DNA of 36,818 bases from CAKOSP01 sp964371745 (GCA_964371745.1 CAYJNS010000003.1:1-36818); one strand, 5' to 3'; counted from the first letter of the stretch, positions 23,801 to 32,606 are shown. Program-made: numbers and translations. Notes: a model not told the origin generated them from the sequence alone.

Positions 23801-24851
23801 AGGTCATGATGGATCATATACTTTTTATGATTCAAATAATAAATCTGAAAAATATCCATTTGGTAATTATAATGATAAACTTAATTATAACGTTTATGGT
23901 TCTGTTATTCAGTATAATATTTTTATACCTAAAGCAGAATTTATAAGTAAATCAAGCGAAGGAACCGAAGAATATGAAACACCTAGCGCTTTATATACTA
24001 CTTTTCCTACTGGTGAAGTTACTAAGGAAGCTGTAAGTAATAGTTCGATAATAAATGGTTTGCCAGTTGGATCAGATGAAAATAGTGGTAAATATACATT
24101 GATTATTGATGATTTAGGTGAATATTATGACGATTGTAGTTTAGGAAGACTAATTGATGCTGATCAAACTAAAAATTCAGTTGACGATGTTCTTAATGTC
24201 GCTGGTACAACAGGTAGATATATATGTGATTATATAATAGATTGTCCAGATTGTGATTATGTAGGTGAATGTGATGATGGTTTATGCGGTGAAGATATTT
24301 GTGAAACGTGTTTGTTTGTTGGTGGTATTTCACAATTATATTATAGAATTATAAGTTTAAATAATTTTAACCCGAATAATAGAAATTTAGGATATAATTT
24401 TGATACTGCTGACTATGATTTTGGTTTTATTAGAGGTAAAGCTGAATCAACTCTTGACTTTATTTCAAGAGATTCCATAGTTTTTGGCAAAGGCGAAGCA
24501 ATCTATGGTGAAGAACCATTAGCTTCAGTTACAATGACACCTTCTTTCGCTAATGATGTAAGAACTTATAATCGAGAAGAAGAAAATAAAGGAGCATACA
24601 ATAATGAAACACTAGTGTGTTACGATTATGGAACATATGAAAACGTAATGTGCTATTCAACATTTTTAGATAATTATAGTAAAAGCGGAGATATAATATT
24701 TAGTTCTAGCGAAATTAGACCTAGCGTAGATGAAAGAGATGATTATGAAGACACAGATGGTAATGATTATTGGGATTTTTACACATATGGTATTAATACT
24801 GATTTTGGTTCCACATCGCCTAATACGATAGGTGGACCATCTTGGAAATAG
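20847..24851 (+). CDS. Giant secreted surface protein 1 with coiled-coil insert and IGGPSWK end
   Basis: A 1334-residue protein with a signal peptide (about 1-25, ending NVNA) and no C-terminal membrane helix or LPXTG. It shares its architecture with the giant at 25678. An N-terminal domain has a single Cys in AYCLDLN (about 128). A cysteine-framed block follows (CDTTINIAGSC), then YCEVFCKEDY and SGRYFKLEALITGKKTC. About 590-860 is a long coiled coil of about 270 residues, only about 40 residues long in the sister. A CxxC-rich segment is at about 1133-1155, then YRIISLNNFNPNNRNLGYNF (about 1164-1184), and the end is IGGPSWK. The N-terminal Cys domain recalls thioester adhesins, but no convincing Gln partner is seen. 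A role in attachment or as a pilus-associated surface protein is inferred from context. Confidence 0.85.
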   Translation: MRKIIKYLTFVLVIYFFMFSNVNANYTIELSNLQSNLRDINVVPNGGYGNRIIVDNLYIVNHSGLDLVETTSQIYSYKSGVTKKSGIPTNISSDEDMENKNAYSHDVFWVMPYAADIAENNNSKFTNAYCLDLNLNGISGPVSAESEQLILFDVENESVLRYHSGLYAILEYDDNLGLSDQNLYYAKVLALRIFLGLYGASSNQDIFDTNSYPWYKDALINTFNLWYDEDTDITSSFNILKTLDGNFSISRTSEYPNYQLYSFDNTSKNVYTAMYDMVLEGIDAAIEGSVSSKNDSDSGFYVILSPLNSIIDKEGDIINYSANLQASVDVKGFASQDRITNITLSLNGSNIYINPNEDLFNIKKNGSMQKTSLNNLKNEDLSKISQITFIHDVNENISLSSCGNLNFKFDINYTSNTTNSGLTEYIYVKSDKSGDQRFLVESSNNVSGPSGSIKNYSESISIPIDCNNTPDCDTTINIAGSCEANGNFNGEIVAPTDILNCIIDGSDEANNSYAISKPGGNICSVNDSDEGLSHLLNDNEYCEVFCKEDYTNINLPDIAHANSGRYFKLEALITGKKTCYTTEINYDEFNSDLNAATAEMSAAYRRFEIATNSLQSLENTLISKNNDMVSAIKDKESPEISYDLVKIADARQIAASAALTYAENKLDALETIDSNVDTISTNSTSISSKEKSVTSKQNLIDSYNNQIDAINKANADKPEDEHQSTSYQESRISALTEEIRNLNSSITELKSDNDDLTKKNTELKEKYNIQTWETIASQQIVVNNAKTEKTNAENNYYKVCYTEKHCDNDDNYLSLKISYDNAEEAYDTALNNLESTLKSIDAEISNMNLAKSKQDSILDHIIACGEWDVNFKINPTMTFDYGSGYMNYFEDKGVTNLVNTNSSTYVTDVWGCDFNNNSSAYINNEYNRCYGGRVLDSENELYEEITITYYKGNKGTITLQSGESRIEPVSYTGNTVDYVEYDGVEGHDGSYTFYDSNNKSEKYPFGNYNDKLNYNVYGSVIQYNIFIPKAEFISKSSEGTEEYETPSALYTTFPTGEVTKEAVSNSSIINGLPVGSDENSGKYTLIIDDLGEYYDDCSLGRLIDADQTKNSVDDVLNVAGTTGRYICDYIIDCPDCDYVGECDDGLCGEDICETCLFVGGISQLYYRIISLNNFNPNNRNLGYNFDTADYDFGFIRGKAESTLDFISRDSIVFGKGEAIYGEEPLASVTMTPSFANDVRTYNREEENKGAYNNETLVCYDYGTYENVMCYSTFLDNYSKSGDIIFSSSEIRPSVDERDDYEDTDGNDYWDFYTYGINTDFGSTSPNTIGGPSWK

Positions 24852-24866
24852 AAAATAAAAAGAATA

Positions 24867-24913
24867 GAGATTATTTATTGCAATTTATGATGATTTTGTG
24901 ATAAAATAATCTC
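24867..24913 (+). promoter_or_regulatory. Inverted repeat enclosing the promoter of surface module 2
   Basis: GAGATTATTT (24867-24876) and AAATAATCTC (24904-24913) are a perfect 10-bp inverted repeat, 27 bases apart. Between and overlapping them lie TTGCAA (24878-24883), an 18-bp spacer and an extended -10 TGATAAAAT (TAAAAT 24902-24907). It could be an operator or a hairpin ending transcripts of giant protein 1; there is no T tract for a standard terminator. Confidence 0.55.
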
Positions 24914-24931
24914 GAAAGGCAGGTTGAAAAA

Positions 24932-25681
24932 TTGAAAAAAATCTTGTTAACTTTGGTGGTATTGCTTACACCAATGTTGGTTAGTGCAGAAAGTGCTTGT
25001 TCTTATGAAGAACAAAGTGATTTAAATGCAAATGCTAATCTTATTAAAATAAATTATGAAGCGAAAGAAAGGTTAGTAGATCCAGATGAATATTTTTATC
25101 CAGAGGATGTAGAAACTGAAGAAGAACGTGCAGAATTTGAAATGTATGAATCTTATTTGGAAATAAATGTTTTAAATATGACAGATCAATATTACATTGA
25201 AATGACTAATAATTTAAATAATGAAGTTAATACAATAAATTATAATGATTTAGTTGATGGTGTTTATAAATATGAATTGACTGATTTAAGTGAAGTAATT
25301 ACATTTGATTTTTTAATTAAATCATCTTCGCTTACTTCTTGTCCGAATGAATCTATTAAATTAACGTATCTTACAACTCCTAGAGAAAACGAATATTATT
25401 ATTATGATGTATGTAGTGATTTAAGTGATGAAAATATTTGTAAACAATTTGTAACTGGTGAAGAAATAACCATAGATGAATTTCAAAAGCAAGTTGAAGA
25501 TTTAGCAATTGTAGATGATGGTACAACAAGTGGAGAAGATAAAAACAGTGAAGATTCTAATTCGTTTTTAGATTTTATTAACGACAATATTATTGTTATA
25601 GCTGTTGGTTTAATTGTAGTGGTAATAGGGGTAATAGTTGCTACAGATGTGATACGAGGGAAAAGGAGAAAATTAAAATGA
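24932..25681 (+). CDS. Secreted-domain membrane protein, partner of giant protein 2
   Basis: A 249-residue paralogue of the gene at 20095. It has a signal peptide ending LVSA at about 19, mature CSYEEQSDLNANANLIKIN, conserved cysteines (CPNESI, VCSDLSDENIC), an ITIDEFQKQ motif, a Ser/Asp-rich stalk, a membrane helix at about 219-240 and a GKRRKLK tail. The start is TTG, with AGG 8 nt upstream; the signal peptide requires this start and no ATG is available. The stop overlaps the ATG of giant protein 2 (ATGA), the same coupling as in module 1. Function unknown; a membrane-bound partner or anchor of the giant protein is inferred. Confidence 0.82.
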   Translation: MKKILLTLVVLLTPMLVSAESACSYEEQSDLNANANLIKINYEAKERLVDPDEYFYPEDVETEEERAEFEMYESYLEINVLNMTDQYYIEMTNNLNNEVNTINYNDLVDGVYKYELTDLSEVITFDFLIKSSSLTSCPNESIKLTYLTTPRENEYYYYDVCSDLSDENICKQFVTGEEITIDEFQKQVEDLAIVDDGTTSGEDKNSEDSNSFLDFINDNIIVIAVGLIVVVIGVIVATDVIRGKRRKLK

Positions 25682-28533
25682 AAAAGATGAAATTATTTTT
25701 AACTTTTACTTTGTTTATTATGCTGAATTTTATAATTGTTAATGTTGATGCAAGTGAAAATGATTATAAAATGGGAAACACCAATAAAATGGATGATTTA
25801 AAAGTGTTCGAAAATTATAGTCCATACGAATACGATTTGGAGTATAATGGAAAGTGGTATCCAGCAATATGCATAGATCCTGCTGCAGTTCCTGGGAAGG
25901 ACTCTATTAAAAAAATCGAATTGTCAACAGAAGACTATGCAATTATAGAAAATATTCTAAGTGCAGATATAGAGGGTTTATCTGATGAATCTTATCCATT
26001 TGACACATTATATTATTATATGACTACTGAACAAAAAGAACATTTTTATACTAAATTAATAGCGGTTCGAGTGTATACAACAAATTTTTCTACTACTATT
26101 GATAGAAAAACATCAAAAATTGCTTCTGGTTATGTACATATAGGTAAAGAATGGTTTGAAAATGAAAGTTGGTATGCTGCAAGTTATATACAAAAAAATT
26201 ATAGTCAAGATACATTATCAAAATATAACTTTGTGGATGCTGATATTGAAAAAAATGCGAAAAAATTAGTTGAAGATGCTATGGAAAATTCATCTAATAA
26301 TAATACAACAGAAGTTGTTATGCCTAGTATAGAAGTTATTTCTGGGAATTCACGAATTTCTGTAGATGAAAATAATCAAAAAATCATTTCAAAAACAGTA
26401 ACATTGAATCCACAAAATTTTGGTGAAAATGGAATGCTTAATTCATTATCAATAACTTCAGCTGATTTAAGTTTGTTTTCAAGCATTAAAATTAATGGAG
26501 AAGAGCAAAGTTCATTAACGGATTATGCATTAAAAGATAATAAAACAATAACTATTGAATTGACTGGTTATGGATTAGATGATGATTGTGATGAAACTGA
26601 TTTTAGTTTAACATATACTTATTACGACGATGCATTAAAATCAGATGAAAATGTATCAAGAGAAGTAGTGGCTTTTCAAAAAGGTTCTGCTTATCAAAGA
26701 TATATTATTTATATAGAATCTGATGGGCAAGATGATGGTAAAAGAACTGAAACAAAACCATTAGGGATGGATTTATGTCCTTATTCATGTAATACAACTA
26801 TAACTATTCCTAATACATGTTTAAATGTTGATGGGACTTATAATGAAGATGATGTTGCTGGAGTTATAACTGGACCAACAAATATTGGTAAATGTATAAC
26901 TAATACAAATGCTGAAGATGAAGCTGGTAATAAATATCAAGCTGGAGGATGCTCTTATACAGTTTTAGAAAACGGTGAAACAAAAGAAATCCCTAATGGA
27001 TTAGCAACTGTTTCAACAAGTAAATATTGTAATGTTTCATGTAAAGAAGATTATAATCCAATAAAATTTTCTGGAGTTCAAAGAGCTACAAGCGGCAGAT
27101 ATTTTAAAGTAGCTGCAGAAATATCAGGAACTAAATCTTGTTATACAAATGAAATAAATGTAGATCAGTTTGAAATTGATATAGCTGATGCATCTTCAAG
27201 AATGAAGGAAGCACTTACCGCATCTGAAGAAGGCACAATAGATCAAGCATTTTACGATGCTGCTAAAGCTGATTTTGATAAAGCTGTTAAAGATATAGAA
27301 TCTTGTACAGGTTGGGATATGCAGTATGCTTTAACTCCAACTGTCGAGTATACTTATGAAGACAATTATTTTAAAGATTTAGAAATAGCTGATGAAGATA
27401 AAAATTTAAATATTGTTTCTGATACAAATACAGATAGAGAATATTATTATTGTACTGATGGTAATAAAAATTATACTGATTGTGAGAACGTTATTAAAGA
27501 TGAATTAAAAACTTCTAAAAATTATTCTTATGTAAATATAGATGGAAGTTCTACTGGTGTATCAGTAAATATTCCAAAAACAAGTTATATAAAACAAAGT
27601 ATTTCAAAAACAGTATTATATGATACTCCAGAAATATTTTATACTGAGTTTCCAACTGGAAATATAATTTACAATCCAACAGATGAACAAAAAGATCAAA
27701 GTCAAATAGTTGACGGTTTACCAATAGATGGTAACTTAGAAAATGGTTTATATAACTTTAAATTTACTATAAAAGATTTAGGTGAATTTTATAATAATTG
27801 TGAACCTGGTAGACTAGTAAATGATGACGATAGAAAATCTGTTGCCGAAGAATTAACAGATACTAATACAACTAAATTTGAAAATGAATATGTATGTAAA
27901 TATTTAGTAGATTGTCCTGAATGTGAATTTGAAGGAGATTGGGAAGAATTTGATCCTTATTGTCCTAATTGTATTTTCACAGGAAATATTGATAATTTGA
28001 GTTTTAGAACAATAAGCTTAAATAATGTTAATCCTAATGATAGAGATATGGGATACAATTTTAATACAGAAACTAATTTTGGATTTATTTCTGGAAAAGC
28101 AGAAAAAACATTAGGTAAAATCGAAGATAATGAAGGTATAATTGGATTGGGTGAAAGCATATATGAACAAACTCCAGTTTTATCAGTAGAAGTTACACCT
28201 GATTTAGCAAAAACAATAAGAGAAACAAACAATGATTTAGGATCGTATCAAAATGATACACTTACTTGTTATGATTATACAGAAAATGGTGTAACATATG
28301 AAAATGTATTCTGTTATAGTGATTATTTAGATATGTTTACTGATGGAGATTATGTAGAGTATAGTGAAAACTTTACATTTGCTAATAGACCTGAAGAAGA
28401 ACAAAGAACAAATAATACATCACCATATTGGCAAACTTATACAACGACTGATAATAAAGAATTATATGATGATATAAGTAAAGATTTTGGTATAGATGAT
28501 GATACAACTATTGGTGGACCATCATGGAAATAA
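25678..28533 (+). CDS. Giant secreted surface protein 2 with IGGPSWK end
   Basis: A 951-residue secreted protein, sister of the giant at 20847. It has a signal peptide (about 1-25, ending VDA) and then an N-terminal domain with a single Cys in WYPAICIDPA (about 65) and FYTKLIAVRVY, matching YYAKVLALRIF in the sister. The cysteine block CNTTITIPNTC is at about 371-381, then YCNVSCKEDY and SGRYFKVAAEISGTKSC. Only a short helix stands where the sister has its coiled coil. The CxxC segment CPECEFEG...CPNC is followed by FRTISLNNVNPNDRDMGYNF (about 776-796), and the end is IGGPSWK. There is no anchor helix, so attachment must be through the partner protein, the pilus or the wall. The pilus genes follow after 13 bases. 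Confidence 0.85.
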   Translation: MKKMKLFLTFTLFIMLNFIIVNVDASENDYKMGNTNKMDDLKVFENYSPYEYDLEYNGKWYPAICIDPAAVPGKDSIKKIELSTEDYAIIENILSADIEGLSDESYPFDTLYYYMTTEQKEHFYTKLIAVRVYTTNFSTTIDRKTSKIASGYVHIGKEWFENESWYAASYIQKNYSQDTLSKYNFVDADIEKNAKKLVEDAMENSSNNNTTEVVMPSIEVISGNSRISVDENNQKIISKTVTLNPQNFGENGMLNSLSITSADLSLFSSIKINGEEQSSLTDYALKDNKTITIELTGYGLDDDCDETDFSLTYTYYDDALKSDENVSREVVAFQKGSAYQRYIIYIESDGQDDGKRTETKPLGMDLCPYSCNTTITIPNTCLNVDGTYNEDDVAGVITGPTNIGKCITNTNAEDEAGNKYQAGGCSYTVLENGETKEIPNGLATVSTSKYCNVSCKEDYNPIKFSGVQRATSGRYFKVAAEISGTKSCYTNEINVDQFEIDIADASSRMKEALTASEEGTIDQAFYDAAKADFDKAVKDIESCTGWDMQYALTPTVEYTYEDNYFKDLEIADEDKNLNIVSDTNTDREYYYCTDGNKNYTDCENVIKDELKTSKNYSYVNIDGSSTGVSVNIPKTSYIKQSISKTVLYDTPEIFYTEFPTGNIIYNPTDEQKDQSQIVDGLPIDGNLENGLYNFKFTIKDLGEFYNNCEPGRLVNDDDRKSVAEELTDTNTTKFENEYVCKYLVDCPECEFEGDWEEFDPYCPNCIFTGNIDNLSFRTISLNNVNPNDRDMGYNFNTETNFGFISGKAEKTLGKIEDNEGIIGLGESIYEQTPVLSVEVTPDLAKTIRETNNDLGSYQNDTLTCYDYTENGVTYENVFCYSDYLDMFTDGDYVEYSENFTFANRPEEEQRTNNTSPYWQTYTTTDNKELYDDISKDFGIDDDTTIGGPSWK

Positions 28534-28546
28534 AGGATGTGAATAG

Positions 28547-28948
28547 ATGAAGGGTGCTTATTGGGGTTACTGGTTAGTAACACTTGGCGTATTTATAGTT
28601 ATAGTTATGCTACTTGTACAAAATGTAACTACTGGAAATACAATTAGTTATACAATGATTAAAGAAGTATCTGAGGCAGCAATGGTTGACTCAGTTGATT
28701 ATGGATATTATCGTATATATGGAGAAGTGAAAATTAATAAAGAAAAATTCATGGAAACTTTCATTCGTAGAATGGCTGAAACAGTAGATGGTTCAACAAC
28801 TTATACTATTGATTTTTATGATATTTACGAAGCCCCACCTAAGGTAAGTGTAAAAGTTTCTAGTGCATCTAATACATTTAACGTTGCAGGTGATTCTACT
28901 GCATTTGATATAGTAGAACGTATAGATGCAGTACTTGAAGGAAATTAA
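28547..28948 (+). CDS. Pilin- or TadE-like membrane protein opening the Tad-like operon
   Basis: A 133-residue protein with a very short N-terminal segment (MKGAYWG), a membrane helix at about 7-26 and a small extracellular domain (VDYGYYRIYGEVKINKEKF...). This is the shape of a pseudopilin or TadE/TadF protein. No classical prepilin cleavage site is clear. The 13-base gap after giant protein 2 and the 26-base gap to the CpaB-like gene place it in one operon with both. AAGGATGTG precedes the ATG. The exact family is not recognised. Confidence 0.75.
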   Translation: MKGAYWGYWLVTLGVFIVIVMLLVQNVTTGNTISYTMIKEVSEAAMVDSVDYGYYRIYGEVKINKEKFMETFIRRMAETVDGSTTYTIDFYDIYEAPPKVSVKVSSASNTFNVAGDSTAFDIVERIDAVLEGN

Positions 28949-28974
28949 ATGATACATAAAATTGGAGGAATAAA

Positions 28975-29766
28975 ATGGGAAGTTTTTTAGGAATTATTAA
29001 AAGATTTTTATCAAATAAAAATACAGTTACTATTTTAGCGGTAATAATTGGGATTATAGTACTTTGGTTCTTTTATGATATGCGTGTTAATGAAGCTATA
29101 TCGCCACTGTCAATACCTTATGCTAAAGCTGAAATTGGTGCAACTAATGAAATAACTGAAGATGATATTGGATTTGTTGAAATTAATAGTGCATTTGTTA
29201 GTAGTGTAAATATAATAACAAATTCACAATTATTAATTGGTCAATATGTAACTACTGGAACATCAATACCAGAAGGAGGGCTTTTCTATCAATCACAAGT
29301 TGTAGAAAAAGGAGCTTTACCTAACGCGGTATTTGATGATATACCAGAAGGTTATACATTATTTTCATTACCGGTAAATAATAACTCAACATATGGTAAC
29401 TCAATATATCCTGGAGATAGAATTGATTTATATGTTAAGTTTACAGATGACTTAAATAAAATAAATTTTGGTAAATTTGTAGAGAGTATAGAAGTTTTAG
29501 CAGTTCGTGACTCATCACAAAATGATGTGTTTGAAAATACTGATACTGGTCAATCAGCAATATTATTATTTGCTGTACCTGATGATGTAAATGATCCAAA
29601 TAAAAATTTATTTAACTTACTAACTCAAGCAAGTTTTATTTCTGGACTTGAAATAATACCAGTTCCAAGAAATAAAGCTTACACTGATACATCAGCCGAG
29701 ACAACAGTTCAAAGTGATACAATCAGAGCGTATATAGAAGCTAAAACAACAACAGTAAATAACTAA
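28975..29766 (+). CDS. cpaB: CpaB/RcpC-like Flp pilus assembly protein (SAF domain)
   Basis: A 263-residue protein with one N-terminal membrane helix (about 18-36) and an extracellular region resembling CpaB. A SAF-like domain runs over about 45-115 (IPYAKAEIGATNEITEDDI, then GQYVTTGTSIPEGG), and a second beta-rich domain contains SIYPGDRIDLYVKF. In Gram-negative bacteria CpaB works with the secretin; in monoderms homologues occur without one and may act at the wall side. AATTGGAGG precedes the start, and the TadA-like gene follows after 16 bases. Confidence 0.85.
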   Translation: MGSFLGIIKRFLSNKNTVTILAVIIGIIVLWFFYDMRVNEAISPLSIPYAKAEIGATNEITEDDIGFVEINSAFVSSVNIITNSQLLIGQYVTTGTSIPEGGLFYQSQVVEKGALPNAVFDDIPEGYTLFSLPVNNNSTYGNSIYPGDRIDLYVKFTDDLNKINFGKFVESIEVLAVRDSSQNDVFENTDTGQSAILLFAVPDDVNDPNKNLFNLLTQASFISGLEIIPVPRNKAYTDTSAETTVQSDTIRAYIEAKTTTVNN

Positions 29767-29782
29767 AAAAGAGGGTGATAGT

Positions 29783-30874
29783 GTGAATGATGCAATATTT
29801 TCACAATTAGATTTTGGTCCATTAAAAGAATTTCTTGACGATGAAAATGTTACAGACGTTTCATACGGTAATGGTGGCCAAATACATTTAAAAACACTTG
29901 ATAAAGGTGTTTATAGAATTGAAAGACCAGACATTAATAATGCATTAATGGAAAAGCTGGCCTTTCAGTGTTCTAATGTAATGGGTACTACATTTAATAT
30001 GGCGCACCCTTTTTTAGATGCTGAAAGTACAGAGCTTCGTTTAAACTTTGTACACGAATCAATAGCAACTAATGGAGTAGCTTGCGTTATACGTAAAACT
30101 CCAGCTAAAATAAGATTAAATAAAGAGAAATTATTGGATGAAAAATATATAACTGAAGAGTTGCATAACTTTTTAGTTACATGTGTACATGGACATTGTA
30201 ATATCATTGTAAGTGGAGAAACTGGTTCTGGTAAAACAGAGTTAGTAAAATATTTAGCAGCTCAAACAGGTGAAACAGAAAAAGTAATAACTATTGAAGA
30301 TACATTAGAGCTTCATTTAGACAAAATATTTCCACATAGAGATATAGTTGCTATGAAAACAAATAATATAGCATCATACTCTGATGTACTTGTTACTTGT
30401 ATGAGACAAAATCCTCGTTGGATTTTACTATCAGAAGTACGTTCTGCAGAAGCAGTTACAGCTGTTAGAAATTCAATATCATCTGGACATAATATTATAT
30501 CAACAATACACTCTGATAGAGCAAAAAATGTACCAATGCGTCTATATTCACTTCTTGAATCTAATCAAGATATAGATCAGTTTTTAAAATCTATTCATAG
30601 ATATGTACAGCTTGCTATTCATGTAAAAGGATATATGAGTAAAGAACTTGGTAGATTTCAAAGGGAAATTGTTGAAATATGTGAATTTTATGTAACCGAT
30701 GATAATGAAGCAAATTTAAATATAATATATAAAAAGAATTTAGATGGTAAAGTAGCTGTAAGTAATCCATCTAAATATTTAATAGATTATTTAGGTGCTC
30801 AAGGTGTTACTTTAGATGGGAATTTATTTAAAGAAGAAACAGTAAATAATGATAATTTAGTTGAATCATTATAG
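29783..30874 (+). CDS. tadA: TadA/CpaF-type secretion ATPase
   Basis: A 363-residue hexameric motor ATPase of the TadA/CpaF branch that powers pilus assembly or secretion at the inner face of the membrane. Walker A is GETGSGKT (145-152), the Asp box IEDTLEL (171-177), Walker B WILLSEVR (213-220) with Glu218, and the His box SSGHNIISTIHS (233-244). It is shorter at the N-terminus than typical CpaF (usually above 400 residues), keeping a compact N-domain. The start is GTG with GAGGGTGA upstream. It is flanked by cpaB-like and tadB-like genes in standard Tad order. Confidence 0.94.
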   Translation: MNDAIFSQLDFGPLKEFLDDENVTDVSYGNGGQIHLKTLDKGVYRIERPDINNALMEKLAFQCSNVMGTTFNMAHPFLDAESTELRLNFVHESIATNGVACVIRKTPAKIRLNKEKLLDEKYITEELHNFLVTCVHGHCNIIVSGETGSGKTELVKYLAAQTGETEKVITIEDTLELHLDKIFPHRDIVAMKTNNIASYSDVLVTCMRQNPRWILLSEVRSAEAVTAVRNSISSGHNIISTIHSDRAKNVPMRLYSLLESNQDIDQFLKSIHRYVQLAIHVKGYMSKELGRFQREIVEICEFYVTDDNEANLNIIYKKNLDGKVAVSNPSKYLIDYLGAQGVTLDGNLFKEETVNNDNLVESL

Positions 30875-30885
30875 AAAGGTAGTTT

Positions 30886-31791
30886 ATGGGAACAGGTTTA
30901 GAACTTTTAATATTACTAGCACTCGTTATATTTATAATTGTTTATAGAATGAATCCTGGAGAAAAAACATATAAGTTTTTTGTAACTAAGGTTTCTGAAG
31001 CTTATGAAAAGTTTGCTCCGTATTCATTTAAAGAAGTAAGAAAAAAAACTAAAGCATTAGGCCAAGAATATACAGCAAAGCAGTATACTGCTCAAGTAAT
31101 AATTTTTGCAGCTGTTGCAGGTGGTATATCATATTTTTACTTTTATAGTATTATATGGGCAATTATTTATGCTGTTATAGCAGTGTTATTTATACCATAT
31201 TTAGCATATTTGCGTAGTATGAGACTTTATAGTGAATATATTTTTGAACAAATACAAATATATACTACCAACGTTATAATGGAATTTAATACAACACAAA
31301 GTTTTGTTAAATCACTTGAAGGAGTAAGAGACTCTGGAATACTGGAAGACCCTGTATTAACTGATTTAAAAAACATGATACAAATGTCATATGATAATGG
31401 TACAATAGATGAATCAATTATTTATTTTAATGAAAAATACCCATATTATATGGTTAAAAATATGAACCAATTATTTTTACAGATTACTAAAGAAGGAGCT
31501 AGAGATTCAGGTCAATCTTTAGAAAATATGTCACTAGATATAGACTCACTTGTTGAAGGCGTTTATAGAGATCAAATGGATAGAAAAGCATTCCATGGTA
31601 AATTTGTAAGATTTGGTATGATATTATTTTTACTAGTTTTAGCGCTTCAATATATGTTAGGTGTTGATAACTATTTAGAATTACTTGAAACATGGTATGT
31701 TCAAATAATATTACATATGATTATAATTGTTAATGCATTTTTCTTAATTAAAGGAGAAAAATATTATAACGAAGATATAGGTGGTGAATAA
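30886..31791 (+). CDS. tadB: TadB-like pilus assembly membrane protein
   Basis: A 301-residue polytopic protein in the position and with the layout of TadB. It has an N-terminal helix (about 4-20), a helical pair (about 68-105), a cytoplasmic GspF-type domain (about 110-235, including VIMEFNTTQSFVKSLEGVRDSG), and two C-terminal helices (about 243-262 and 271-290). TadB and TadC together form the platform on which TadA works. AAAGGTAG precedes the start, and the next gene starts 2 nt after the stop. Confidence 0.85.
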   Translation: MGTGLELLILLALVIFIIVYRMNPGEKTYKFFVTKVSEAYEKFAPYSFKEVRKKTKALGQEYTAKQYTAQVIIFAAVAGGISYFYFYSIIWAIIYAVIAVLFIPYLAYLRSMRLYSEYIFEQIQIYTTNVIMEFNTTQSFVKSLEGVRDSGILEDPVLTDLKNMIQMSYDNGTIDESIIYFNEKYPYYMVKNMNQLFLQITKEGARDSGQSLENMSLDIDSLVEGVYRDQMDRKAFHGKFVRFGMILFLLVLALQYMLGVDNYLELLETWYVQIILHMIIIVNAFFLIKGEKYYNEDIGGE

Positions 31792-31793
31792 TT

Positions 31794-32582
31794 ATGCCGT
31801 ATGAAGTTTTAATTATAGCAGCCTTAGCATTTATTGTAATGACAGTAAATGGTCATATAAGCGTTACTAAGCTTGTTAGTGATAATGAAGCATTATTTAG
31901 AAAATTAAAAGAAGAAGATTGGGACTTTTTAGTTAGAGCTAAATATGGTGAAAATGCTAATCCGAATTCTTTATTTAATAAAAGAATAAAAACAGGACTT
32001 ATTACATTTTTTGTAGCAATATTATTTTTCTTAAATAATTTTAGCGCTCTAAGTATATTAGTAGCACTTATAGCAGCATATTTTTTATTTAAATCTAGTT
32101 ATTCGCAGTTAAAAGGTTTTTATAAAAAAAATATTCACTTAATAGATGATATGCTTCCACATTATTTAAAAAATATAGAAATATTGATTCAACATTATAC
32201 AGTGCCTGTAGCTATTGGTAAATCAATGGCTGATGCACCAGATATATTTAAAAATGGATTGCAAGATTTAATTAATGAAATTAATAGTGGTGATAATACA
32301 ATTGATCCATATATGAATTTTGCTAAAAAATATCCAGTAAGAGATTCAATGAGAATGATGAGACTTTTATATCGTTTATCACTTGGTAGACAAGAAAGAA
32401 AACAAGAACAGTTATTAACATTTTCAAAATCAATTTCCAGTTTACAACAAAAAGCAAGAGATACAAGATATAAAAATAGACTTAATAAAATGGAAGGTAA
32501 GACTATGGGAATGCTTGTAGCTACTGGATTAGGTGTTATGGTACTTCTAATTTTAGCAGTTTTACAAATGATGAACATGTAG
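31794..32582 (+). CDS. tadC: TadC-like pilus assembly membrane protein
   Basis: A 262-residue polytopic protein that pairs with the TadB-like one. It has an N-terminal helix (about 3-18), a central helical pair (about 67-102), a cytoplasmic GspF-like stretch (LIDDMLPHYLKNIEILIQHY onwards), a basic region (KARDTRYKNRLNKMEGK) and a final helix at about 238-258. TGGTGAAT before the start lies inside the previous gene, so the two are coupled. The operon section ends here; a new strong promoter follows for the pilins. Confidence 0.85.
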   Translation: MPYEVLIIAALAFIVMTVNGHISVTKLVSDNEALFRKLKEEDWDFLVRAKYGENANPNSLFNKRIKTGLITFFVAILFFLNNFSALSILVALIAAYFLFKSSYSQLKGFYKKNIHLIDDMLPHYLKNIEILIQHYTVPVAIGKSMADAPDIFKNGLQDLINEINSGDNTIDPYMNFAKKYPVRDSMRMMRLLYRLSLGRQERKQEQLLTFSKSISSLQQKARDTRYKNRLNKMEGKTMGMLVATGLGVMVLLILAVLQMMNM

Positions 32583-32606
32583 TTTACACTTTTTTACCAA
32601 AAATAA

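Noticed and set aside
24831..24851. IGGPSWK as a sortase signal
   Set aside because: There is no LPXTG-like core, no hydrophobic segment and no basic tail after it; the motif is the very end of the protein.
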